A DNA stretch of 64,000 nucleotides from Octadecabacter dasysiphoniae (GTDB lineage: Bacteria; Pseudomonadota; Alphaproteobacteria; Rhodobacterales; Rhodobacteraceae): positions 472,501 through 536,500 of the forward strand of contig NZ_JAKGAQ010000002.1 of NCBI RefSeq assembly GCF_021532615.1, in the 5' to 3' direction. The translations under genes were made by a program, and so were the position numbers. How positions within the stretch are numbered: the stretch's first letter is position 1; each line of letters starts with the position of its first letter. The notes below the pieces were generated by a model. That model was not told where the DNA came from. It saw nothing but the letters and a program-made list of their open reading frames with translations, and did no database searches. Positions 1 through 6,750 of the stretch are shown here, piece after piece.

Positions 1-294
1 AACAACATAAAAAAATGCCATGACACCGATGGCGCGGCGGAATTTCAAAAGGTTCAGGCCGAGGTATTTGCGGGCCGGAGTAATAGCGAGGCCGATGATC
101 AAGAGTTGCAACGTGATCTCACCCATTTCGCGTTCGAGCGCGTTGATAGGTTCAACGCCCATGCCGCCCGTTTGGGCCAGCCAGAACAGATAAGGGATGG
201 GCAGACTATATAGTATATAGACAAGCCACGTCGGAACCTTGCGCGCGAAGCTATTGATCGGGTCGACGAATTTGGACAATGCGGACATGGGCAT
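1..294 (-). CDS. msrQ: MsrQ, heme-binding membrane subunit of periplasmic methionine sulfoxide reductase (3' part cut by window edge)
   Basis: The first about 98 residues are present; the rest lies beyond position 1. MsrQ (YedZ family) is an inner-membrane b-type heme protein that passes electrons from the respiratory chain to periplasmic MsrP. Visible are a short basic N terminus (SKFVDPINSFARKVP), a first membrane span (WLVYILYSLPIPYLFWLA), a second hydrophobic stretch (LLIIGLAITPARKYLG) and the RRAIGVMAFFY start of the third. Two in-frame ATGs exist at 294 and 288; I use the upstream one. It lies downstream of msrP on the same strand, separated by a small MerF-like gene and about 100 bp. 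The heme-ligating histidines expected further on cannot be checked. Confidence 0.88.
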   Translation of the reverse strand, partial: MPMSALSKFVDPINSFARKVPTWLVYILYSLPIPYLFWLAQTGGMGVEPINALEREMGEITLQLLIIGLAITPARKYLGLNLLKFRRAIGVMAFFYVV

Positions 295-398
295 GGCTTT
301 CTGATGCGCCGCGTGTTGCGGCTGTTGACCCTACATTGCGGTTGCAGATTTCAAAAGAAAGAGGATGTCATCGTTCCCACGGTGAGTTGCAGATTGTT

Positions 399-626
399 TC
401 AATGCTTCCGGTGCATCATCCAAAGGCCCATCAGTAGCGCCACAAGCGAAACGGCGACGAAAGGCAACAAAACGCTGTCTCTATATAAGAGGCTGTCTCT
501 ATATAAGAGAGAGATAAGGCCGGTGGCACCGATGGACGTCAGCGCAACCGGCAAAAACCCTGTGAAGCAGCAGAGCAGGCCAAGTACGCTGCCCAAGCCG
601 CCCAAGGTGGCAATAGTCCTGCCCAT
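399..626 (-). CDS. MerF-like small two-span membrane protein
   Basis: A 75-residue protein with two membrane spans. The first carries a vicinal cysteine pair in LGLLCCFTGFLPV, followed by GATGLISLLYRD and a second span beginning VLLPFVAVSL. This is the pattern of MerF, the small mercuric-ion transporter (CC pair in span 1, VLLP in span 2). Its ATG overlaps the msrP stop by one base (TGATG), so it is translationally coupled to msrP and sits between msrP and msrQ. No merA, merT or merR is visible nearby, so mercury transport is not implied; transport or sensing of another thiophilic metal, or a role in the reductase system, is equally open. The loop contains a perfect 18-bp tandem duplication (six extra residues) that MerF does not have. 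Confidence 0.7.
   Translation of the reverse strand: MGRTIATLGGLGSVLGLLCCFTGFLPVALTSIGATGLISLLYRDSLLYRDSVLLPFVAVSLVALLMGLWMMHRKH
474..509. repeat. Perfect 18-bp tandem direct repeat inside the MerF-like gene
   Basis: Positions 474-491 and 492-509 are identical 18-mers containing CTCTATATAAGAG. The unit is a multiple of three, so the reading frame stays open and the protein reads LLYRDS twice. Removing one copy gives a spacing that matches MerF better, which suggests a recent slippage-type expansion. Confidence 0.95.
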
Positions 627-1525
627 CAGTAATTTTCGCGCAGATCCATACCTTCGTACAACGACGCAACTTCTGGGTAGCCGTTGAACATCAGCGTGTC
701 TTCGCGGCTGTTGAACAATCCTCCACCGATGACGCGATGGGATGCTTGTGACCAGCGCGGGTGATCGACCTGCGGGTTCACATTACTATAGAACCCGTAT
801 TCACGCGCATTGATCTTGTTCCACGTGGTGGGCGGTTGCTCGTTTGTCACCGTAATCTTCACAATGGATTTGATCGATTTGAACCCGTATTTCCACGGCA
901 CAACCAACCGGATTGGCGCGCCGGACTGATTGGCAAGTGGGCGATCATAGATGCCGGTGGCCATAATCGTCAAAGGATGCACCGCCTCGTCCAGGCGCAG
1001 ACCTTCCACATAGGGAAATTCAATCACGTTCCGGCGCACGCCTGGCATGACGTCTGGCAGAACTGCGGTTTCGAACGCAACATGCGTGGCCCCGTCTTGG
1101 ATACCTGCACGGTTCAGCAAATCAGCCAGTTCAAACCCGTTCCATGGAACAACCATCGCCCATGCTTCGACGCATCGGAAACGGTAAAGGCGTTCTTCCA
1201 TGGTCATGCCATCAACAAGTTCGGCCAATGAAAACGTGCCCGGATTGTCGACCATACCATCAATCGTGATTTCCCATGGATCGGTTACCATATCGCCAGC
1301 GTTGTCTGACGGATCGGATTTGCCGGTGCCGAATTCATAGAAGTTATTGTAGGTCGTGATCTGTTCCCACGTGTTTGGTTCAAGCGCTTCTTGTGCCGCA
1401 ACCGATCCAACCCCGCCAAGCGCGCCTGCACCCGCCATCCCTGCGAGGATCGCGCGGCGGTTCAGCCAAAGCGGTTCAGGTGTGACGTCTGCATGTGTAA
1501 ATGTGTTCTTCCAGCGGTGGGCCAT
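626..1525 (-). CDS. msrP: MsrP, molybdopterin-dependent protein-methionine-sulfoxide reductase, catalytic subunit
   Basis: 299 residues, the usual YedY/MsrP length. MsrP repairs oxidised methionines in periplasmic proteins using a mononuclear molybdenum cofactor. A Tat signal lies at residues 23-45 (NRRAILAG, then a hydrophobic Ala/Gly stretch, probable cleavage near AAQ). The sulfite-oxidase-type fold follows with the Mo-ligating cysteine about residue 118 in YRFRCVEAWAM; the VPWNGFEL segment and the WKYGFKSIKSI segment are typical of the family. The start is supported by CGGAGAG eight bases upstream of the ATG at 1525. The stop overlaps the start of the MerF-like gene. The order msrP - MerF-like - msrQ suggests one transcript starting from the 178-bp gap to the next gene. 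Confidence 0.95.
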   Translation of the reverse strand: MAHRWKNTFTHADVTPEPLWLNRRAILAGMAGAGALGGVGSVAAQEALEPNTWEQITTYNNFYEFGTGKSDPSDNAGDMVTDPWEITIDGMVDNPGTFSLAELVDGMTMEERLYRFRCVEAWAMVVPWNGFELADLLNRAGIQDGATHVAFETAVLPDVMPGVRRNVIEFPYVEGLRLDEAVHPLTIMATGIYDRPLANQSGAPIRLVVPWKYGFKSIKSIVKITVTNEQPPTTWNKINAREYGFYSNVNPQVDHPRWSQASHRVIGGGLFNSREDTLMFNGYPEVASLYEGMDLRENY

Positions 1526-1641
1526 GGGTCTCTCCGAAGTTCAATTTCTTTGCTGTATATATAGTGCAACGTTCACAGGTCACTAAAAGTCGTGTCACAT
1601 CTGCGCGGGGCGCCTGTAATGTTTGCGCGTGCCGCGAGCGT

Positions 1642-1690
1642 GGAGGGGGCCAGCCCCCGCCCGGTGGGCTCCCCCGGAATATTTATGAAG
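1642..1690. repeat. GC-rich intergenic repeat-like hairpin element
   Basis: Two adjacent hairpins, GGGGGC-CA-GCCCCC (1645-1658) and GCCC-GGT-GGGC (1659-1669), run into CCCCCGGAATATTTATGAAG. From memory this combination (double GC hairpin, then CCCCCGGA-TATTT) is a recurrent intergenic element in Rhodobacterales genomes. It sits just after the stop of the glutamate-synthase-like gene on the minus strand and could act as terminator or transcript stabiliser. I saw no second copy in this window. Confidence 0.6.
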
Positions 1691-1702
1691 CTCAGACGCA
1701 GG

Positions 1703-3181
1703 TTAGGACGGATAAAGCGTTGAGAGCGGGATGCTCGTGCCGTCCGGCTGGACAATGCGAACGTGATCGCGGCGCATTTTTCGCGGCTCTGACACGCCGA
1801 CAGAATGCGCGATTGTTTCTACCTCTTTAATGATGCCTTTGGCGTAGGCCGCGACCTTGTCGTATTTTTCGGACGGAACGAGGCCCTTTTGAAACCGTGG
1901 ATCATGGGTCGTGATGCCAGTCGGACAGGTGTTCTTGTTGCATTTGAGGGCTTGGATGCAGCCAAGCGAAAACATGAACCCGCGCGCGGAGGTAATAAAA
2001 TCAGCGCCGGCACACAATGCCCATGCGATATCGCCTGGGTTCACCAACTTGCCGGAGGCCACAATACGGATACGATCCTTTAGACCGCGTTCATTGCGCA
2101 TCGCCGACACGCGCGGCAGGGCTTCGCGGATCGACACACCGACCAAATCCATCAATGGCATCGGGGCCGCGCCTGTACCGCCTTCGCCACCATCCAGTGT
2201 TATAAAGTCAGGGGCGGTGTCTGCGCCTCTCTCTACTATAGTATCAAAAAACTCGGCGAATGCCTTTTCGGACCCCATAACGGTTTTGATCCCCGTAGGC
2301 AGCCCCGTGACGCCGCGAACATGGACGATGAAATCGAGCAGATCATTCCAATCATCCACTTCGGCGTGCCGGTTCGGGCTGATGCCATCTTTCCCGCGCG
2401 GCAGACCGCGGATGTCTGCAATCTCAGCACTAATCTTGGCGGCCGGAAGGATGCCGCCCTTACCGGGCTTAGCCCCCTGCGCGAGTTTGATTTCGATCAT
2501 CTTGACCTGATCGTGCGCGGCAACCTTGCGCAGTTCGTTGTCGTCCAGATTGCCATCCGCGTCCCGCACACCGTATTTGGCGGTGCCCATCTGAAACACC
2601 AAGTCGCACCCGCCTTCCAAGTGGTAGGGCGACAAACCACCCTCGCCCGTATTCATCCAAATTCCAGCCTTGGCGCACCCTTTGGATAAGGCCTGCACGG
2701 CTGGTTTGGAAATCGCGCCATAAGACATGCCACTTAGATTAAAGATAGACGGTGCCAGATACGGTGTGCGCGCGCCCTCCCCGATGATCAAAGGATCCGT
2801 ACAAGCGAATTGGTTGTCTAGCGGTGGAAACGCCGCGTTGGTGAAAATCGGCGTGCCGGGGACAGACAGATTGCGGGTTGAACCGAATGCAATTGTGCTA
2901 CCGCCCCCGCCCGCCGCATGTTTAACCCATTCCCGTTGCGCACGGTTGAAGGGCAATTCTTCGCGATCCATCGCAAAGAAATATTGGCGAAAGAATTCCC
3001 CCAAGCTGGAGAACACATAGCGAAACCGCCCCACCACAGGATAATTGCGGCGGATCGCATCATGGGTCTGCGTACGGTCAATCACAAACAGGATCACCAA
3101 AACCGCAATCACCACACCGAGCGAGATGATAAGAGCAAGTGCCAGCCCTTCGAAAACAGACATGCTTAGGCTGGAAAACAT
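1703..3181 (-). CDS. Membrane-anchored FMN-binding glutamate synthase family protein
   Basis: 492 residues from the ATG at 3181, which has AAAGGG eight bases upstream; a longer reading from 3208 lacks a good ribosome site. One N-terminal membrane span (about residues 12-35) precedes a cytoplasmic domain homologous to the FMN/central region of the large glutamate synthase subunit. Visible are the glycine-rich FMN/substrate loop DGGEGGTGAAP near residue 330 and the cysteine cluster CIQALKCNKNTCPTG near residue 410, which matches the iron-sulfur ligand pattern of GltB. The glutaminase and GXGXG domains of true GltB are absent, so it is not a complete glutamate synthase. The physiological substrate of this stand-alone class is not settled. 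It is monocistronic as far as can be seen. Confidence 0.87.
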   Translation of the reverse strand: MFSSLSMSVFEGLALALIISLGVVIAVLVILFVIDRTQTHDAIRRNYPVVGRFRYVFSSLGEFFRQYFFAMDREELPFNRAQREWVKHAAGGGGSTIAFGSTRNLSVPGTPIFTNAAFPPLDNQFACTDPLIIGEGARTPYLAPSIFNLSGMSYGAISKPAVQALSKGCAKAGIWMNTGEGGLSPYHLEGGCDLVFQMGTAKYGVRDADGNLDDNELRKVAAHDQVKMIEIKLAQGAKPGKGGILPAAKISAEIADIRGLPRGKDGISPNRHAEVDDWNDLLDFIVHVRGVTGLPTGIKTVMGSEKAFAEFFDTIVERGADTAPDFITLDGGEGGTGAAPMPLMDLVGVSIREALPRVSAMRNERGLKDRIRIVASGKLVNPGDIAWALCAGADFITSARGFMFSLGCIQALKCNKNTCPTGITTHDPRFQKGLVPSEKYDKVAAYAKGIIKEVETIAHSVGVSEPRKMRRDHVRIVQPDGTSIPLSTLYPS

Positions 3182-3432
3182 TGGCGCGACCCTTTGGTGA
3201 AGAAACAATCAGAGACCACACAATAGATTGGTACCCTTTCGGTCAACCGACTGTTGGTAAAAGCAAGTTTACCTTTCCCTTTCGTTAACCACTGCATAGC
3301 GTGTGTCAAAAGGCGGGCCAGATTCTGTCAAGAATGTGGCACCGTCGGCGCTGGGGAAGGCGCAACGGGGATTTGAGAGCATATTATTAGACGCGCCGCT
3401 TCGGTGCGTTGTTTTTGTTATTGGAGACTCTC

Positions 3433-5007
3433 ATGTCTGTTGCTGATCTTAAGATTACCGAATTGCTATTTAACACTGGGCCCACAGGCTTTCAGTTTAT
3501 CGAAGTCACCAACACGGGGGCGACTGCCGTTTCAAGTCAGGATTTCTTTGTCGGAAACGATGATTTTGGCCCGGCCTATTTCGAAGGCAACTTTGGCCCC
3601 GATATCCAGATTGCTGCTGGCGCGTCGATTGTTTTGGTTCCTGTTGTGCCTGATTTTTCAGAAGAGGTTTTCGAGCCCCCAGTTCCCGTTACCCAAGCCG
3701 AGTTTGAGGCGGTCTACGGCCCGCTACCGGCTGGCGCTGTTTTCCTAAGCTATCCGGCATTTTTGGCCCCGGTTGAGGGCAATTTGTTCACGGGCAACAC
3801 GTCTTACACAATCGGTGGCAACGATGTCTTTGGCGACAGTGTGTTCATACCCGACGGTGGCACAGTGGGCCAAAGCGCGCAGATCGATTCCGCTGGCGTG
3901 ATCACGTTCGGTACGCCAACACCGGGGGCGACCGGGCTTGTTGTTCCTGTCGGTCCAACATCCGGTGATGATGTTCTGTTTGGTGGCGATGCCCCTACGA
4001 CGATTGACCTGATGGATGGTAACGACACTTGGACAGGCGTGGCCAGCACCGACGAATTCGTCGTTGGCATGTATATCGATAGCATTCTTGGCGGCAGCGG
4101 GGATGACTCCATCTTCGGCGGCCTTGGCAATGACTTGATCAACGCTGGTCGTGATAATGACCTCGTGGATGCGGGCGAAGGCAACGACAAGGTTTGGGCC
4201 GGTCAGGGCGATGATGAAGTTTACGGTGGCACAGGCGCAGATCGCTTGAACGGAAACTCCGGCGACGACGAAATCTATGGCGGCAACGGTGGCGACATCA
4301 TTCGTGGCGGCAAAGGCGAAGATTACATCGAAGGTGGCGGCCAGTCAGACAAGATTTGGGGCGGTTCGCAGGCTGACGAAATCTATGGCGATACAGGGAA
4401 CGACTATATCAATGGCGGTGCCGGTTTCGATTTGTTGTTTGGTGGTTCCGGCCACGACGATCTGTACGGCGGCACATTTGACGATGTGCTGTATGGCGGA
4501 ACCGGATCGGACCGCCTAAATGGCGGATCGGGCGATGATGAATTGCACGGTGAGCGCAGCAATGACCGTTTGAACGGTAATTCCGGTGACGACAGCCTGT
4601 ATGGCGGGTCGGGCAACGACAAGCTTTGGGGTGGTTCCGAAGACGACGTTCTGTTCGGCGGCAGCCAGTCGGACACGCTGAATGGCGGCACAGGCGAGGA
4701 TATTCTTGTCGGTGGTTTGGGTAATGACATCCTGAACGGTGGCCAGGACGCAGATACCTTCGTATTCGCTGGCGTCACAAACTCGGACATCATTGAAGAC
4801 TTCGAAACAGGTATCGATAAGATCGATTTCACAGCCTATGGGCCCGTGTCTGATCTGGATGCCGTGTCTATCGCCAGTCAGGTGGGCGACGACGTCGTGC
4901 TTGATCTGGGTGCGCAAGGCGACATTACCCTGAAAGACACCAATCTGGCCGATCTGTCCTTGGATGATTTCATCTATATTTCTGACGATATCTTCGTCGT
5001 TGGCTAA
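3433..5007 (+). CDS. Secreted RTX-type calcium-binding protein with lamin-tail-like N-terminal domain
   Basis: 524 residues; the ATG at 3433 has GGAG eight bases upstream, favouring it over the in-frame ATG at 3409. There is no signal peptide. Residues about 5-150 (KITELLFNTG..., FQFIEVTNTG, AAGASIVLV) resemble a lamin-tail (LTD) beta-sandwich. Residues about 190-450 hold roughly 25 glycine/aspartate-rich nonapeptides of GGxGxDxUx type (GGSGDDSIFGG, GGTGSDRLNGG). The C terminus (ADTFVF..., EDFETGIDKIDF) is the usual serralysin-type end that carries the uncleaved type I secretion signal. Such proteins leave by a type I ABC exporter and fold on binding extracellular calcium. No exporter genes are in the window. 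A strong terminator follows. An enzymatic activity is not evident; an adhesin or structural role is the simplest guess. Confidence 0.85.
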   Translation: MSVADLKITELLFNTGPTGFQFIEVTNTGATAVSSQDFFVGNDDFGPAYFEGNFGPDIQIAAGASIVLVPVVPDFSEEVFEPPVPVTQAEFEAVYGPLPAGAVFLSYPAFLAPVEGNLFTGNTSYTIGGNDVFGDSVFIPDGGTVGQSAQIDSAGVITFGTPTPGATGLVVPVGPTSGDDVLFGGDAPTTIDLMDGNDTWTGVASTDEFVVGMYIDSILGGSGDDSIFGGLGNDLINAGRDNDLVDAGEGNDKVWAGQGDDEVYGGTGADRLNGNSGDDEIYGGNGGDIIRGGKGEDYIEGGGQSDKIWGGSQADEIYGDTGNDYINGGAGFDLLFGGSGHDDLYGGTFDDVLYGGTGSDRLNGGSGDDELHGERSNDRLNGNSGDDSLYGGSGNDKLWGGSEDDVLFGGSQSDTLNGGTGEDILVGGLGNDILNGGQDADTFVFAGVTNSDIIEDFETGIDKIDFTAYGPVSDLDAVSIASQVGDDVVLDLGAQGDITLKDTNLADLSLDDFIYISDDIFVVG

Positions 5008-5033
5008 CAAATACCTATGCAGCAGATGATCTA

Positions 5034-5058
5034 GGCCCGGCGTAGTCCGGGCCTTTTT
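5034..5058 (+). terminator. Rho-independent terminator after the RTX gene
   Basis: GGCCCGG, a short loop, CCGGGCC and then TTTTT, starting 26 bases after the stop codon. Confidence 0.9.
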
Positions 5059-5237
5059 CGTTTCAAACAGCGTCTTTTGATAAACCTGTTGTGACTTGAA
5101 AGTGAAATCCACGCGGGCTTAGTGCGCCCTGTCTTTGCGTCAAATGACACCGGCGGAAACCCCCTGTGAACCAAAACCGACAGGCCACGTATTCCTTTAC
5201 GATACCAACAAGGTGTCGACTTACTGGAGGACTACAC

Positions 5238-5717
5238 ATGTTTCGTCGTACATTCATGGCCACAACGGCCGCACTCGCACTGACCGCAACATCTGCTTTC
5301 GCAGACGGTCATTCCAAGGACATCGTGGACACAGCTGTTGAGGCTGGCACATTCAACACCCTCGTCGCAGCCGTAGAAGCCGCCGGACTGGTGGAAACGC
5401 TGAAAGGCGAAGGGCCGTTCACAGTGTTCGCACCAACGGATGACGCATTTGCCGCATTGCCCGAAGGCACAGTCGAAGGCCTGCTCGCAGACCCAGAAGC
5501 ACTGGCAGCCGTGCTGACTTATCATGTGGTCGCGGGCAAAGTGATGTCGGGCGATCTGTCTGATGGCATGATGGCCACGACTGTAAATGGCGCAGACGTC
5601 ACGATCATGACCGAAGGTGGCGTAATGGTGAACGAAGCCAACGTGATTGCAGCCGACGTAGAAGCATCAAACGGCGTGATCCACGTGATTGACGCAGTGA
5701 TTTTGCCACCAATGTAA
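5238..5717 (+). CDS. Exported fasciclin (FAS1) domain protein
   Basis: 159 residues from the ATG at 5238, which follows TGGAGG by eight bases. A Sec signal peptide spans residues 1-22 ([22 protein letters not shown]). The mature part is a single FAS1 domain with the H1 motif ([15 protein letters not shown]), the conserved YHVVAGKV stretch and the H2-like end ([14 protein letters not shown]). Single-domain bacterial FAS1 proteins are secreted or envelope-associated and are linked to adhesion; the exact role here is unknown. It has its own terminator, so it is probably a single-gene unit. Confidence 0.93.
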   Translation: MFRRTFMATTAALALTATSAFADGHSKDIVDTAVEAGTFNTLVAAVEAAGLVETLKGEGPFTVFAPTDDAFAALPEGTVEGLLADPEALAAVLTYHVVAGKVMSGDLSDGMMATTVNGADVTIMTEGGVMVNEANVIAADVEASNGVIHVIDAVILPPM

Positions 5718-5738
5718 ACGGTGCAAACCATACTTTTG

Positions 5739-5775
5739 GCCCCGGCGCGTTCCCCCACGCGCCGGGGCTTTTCTT
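5739..5775 (+). terminator. Rho-independent terminator after the fasciclin gene
   Basis: A long GC stem (GCCCCGGCGCG paired with CGCGCCGGGGC) around TTCCCCCA, followed by TTTTCTTTT. Confidence 0.9.
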
Positions 5776-5803
5776 TTGCCGGATCACCGTGCAAATTCGT
5801 GCC

Positions 5804-6550
5804 ATGAAAACAGCAATTATTACAGGCGCGGCGCGCGGGATCGGGTTGGCAACCACTGACATCCTTTTGGCAAACGGCTGGCAGGTCGCGATGGTAGATC
5901 GGGACGCGAAAGCCCTCGCCGACGCGCTAGAAACCCGCACAAATGTGCACGGCATTGATTGTGACGTGTCCGACGAAGGCTCGGTCAAAGGGATGATCGC
6001 CGAAACACTGCGCCACTTTGGTCAGATAGATGCGCTGGTGAACAACGCAGGCGTCGCAGATTTTTGCCCCATCGAAGAAACCGATTTCGTGCGCTGGAAA
6101 ACGGTGATGGAAACAAACCTTGATGGGGTGTTTCTATGTACGCAGGCCGCGATCCCCGCGCTTAAGAAAACAAAGGGCGCGATCGTAAACATCGCCAGTA
6201 TTTCCGGCTTGCGGGCCTCAACCTTACGCGTGGCATACGGCACATCCAAAGCAGCGGTCATTCAGCTAACGCTGCAACAGGCCGTCGAACTCGGCGAATA
6301 TGGAATTCGCGCCAATACTGTTTGTCCTGGTCCGGTGCGCACAAAATTGGCAATGGCCGTGCACACGCAAGACATCATCGATGCCTACCATGACGCAATC
6401 CCGCTGAACCGCTACGGGTCAGAGGCCGAGATCGGCGAAGTCATTGCGTTTCTGATTTCGGAGAAGGCGAGCTTTGTAACAGGCCAGACCATCGCCGCAG
6501 ACGGCGGGTTTGAAGCCACGGGCGTCGGGCTTCCGGCGTTGCGATCCTAA
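5804..6550 (+). CDS. SDR family NAD(P)-dependent oxidoreductase
   Basis: 248 residues from ATG 5804; a GTG at 5789 in frame is an alternative start. Classical short-chain dehydrogenase: cofactor loop TGAARGIG near residue 7, NNAGVAD, the catalytic serine in IASISG, and YGTSK with the catalytic Tyr and Lys, then RANTVCPGPVRT. The C terminus (GQTIAADGGFEATG) is the standard end of this family. The substrate cannot be told. The stop codon interlocks with that of the small convergent gene (shared CTAA at 6547-6550). Confidence 0.92.
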   Translation: MKTAIITGAARGIGLATTDILLANGWQVAMVDRDAKALADALETRTNVHGIDCDVSDEGSVKGMIAETLRHFGQIDALVNNAGVADFCPIEETDFVRWKTVMETNLDGVFLCTQAAIPALKKTKGAIVNIASISGLRASTLRVAYGTSKAAVIQLTLQQAVELGEYGIRANTVCPGPVRTKLAMAVHTQDIIDAYHDAIPLNRYGSEAEIGEVIAFLISEKASFVTGQTIAADGGFEATGVGLPALRS

Positions 6551-6711
6551 TAGACGTGCATCATTTCTTTGATTAACGGCAGCACGGAGGCGGCGATGAT
6601 CCCGACCCCTGCCCCCACGCCAAGACGTACAGGTAGGCCCGGAAATTTCGGGGCAACAACGCTAAGGCAGCCACAAACAACAGCGTAAAAAGCAATAGTA
6701 ATCGGGTCCAT
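6547..6711 (-). CDS. 54-residue hydrophobic membrane protein downstream of clpB
   Basis: A 54-residue open frame with ATG at 6711, 40 bases after the clpB stop on the same strand. The protein (MDPITIAFYAVVCGCLSVV, then PKFPGLPVRLG, then GVGIIAASVLPLI) has two membrane spans joined by a short Pro/Gly/Arg loop. Codon use matches the neighbours, and its TAG interlocks with the SDR stop, which is typical of real genes in this window. I think similar short proteins occur in other Rhodobacterales but cannot confirm it. Function unknown. Confidence 0.65.
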   Translation of the reverse strand: MDPITIAFYAVVCGCLSVVAPKFPGLPVRLGVGAGVGIIAASVLPLIKEMMHVY

Positions 6712-6750
6712 GCGCAAAAGCGTAGCACACAGACCCGATTTTTGTCACCT

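Noticed and set aside
304..687. A plus-strand 127-codon frame over the MerF-like gene
   Set aside because: The minus-strand frame has a membrane protein with a recognised motif and is coupled to msrP; the plus frame has no sensible protein character.
4070..4770. Regularly spaced repeats that could suggest a CRISPR or satellite array
   Set aside because: They are degenerate codon-level repeats of RTX nonapeptides in one open frame, with no identical direct repeats or unique spacers.
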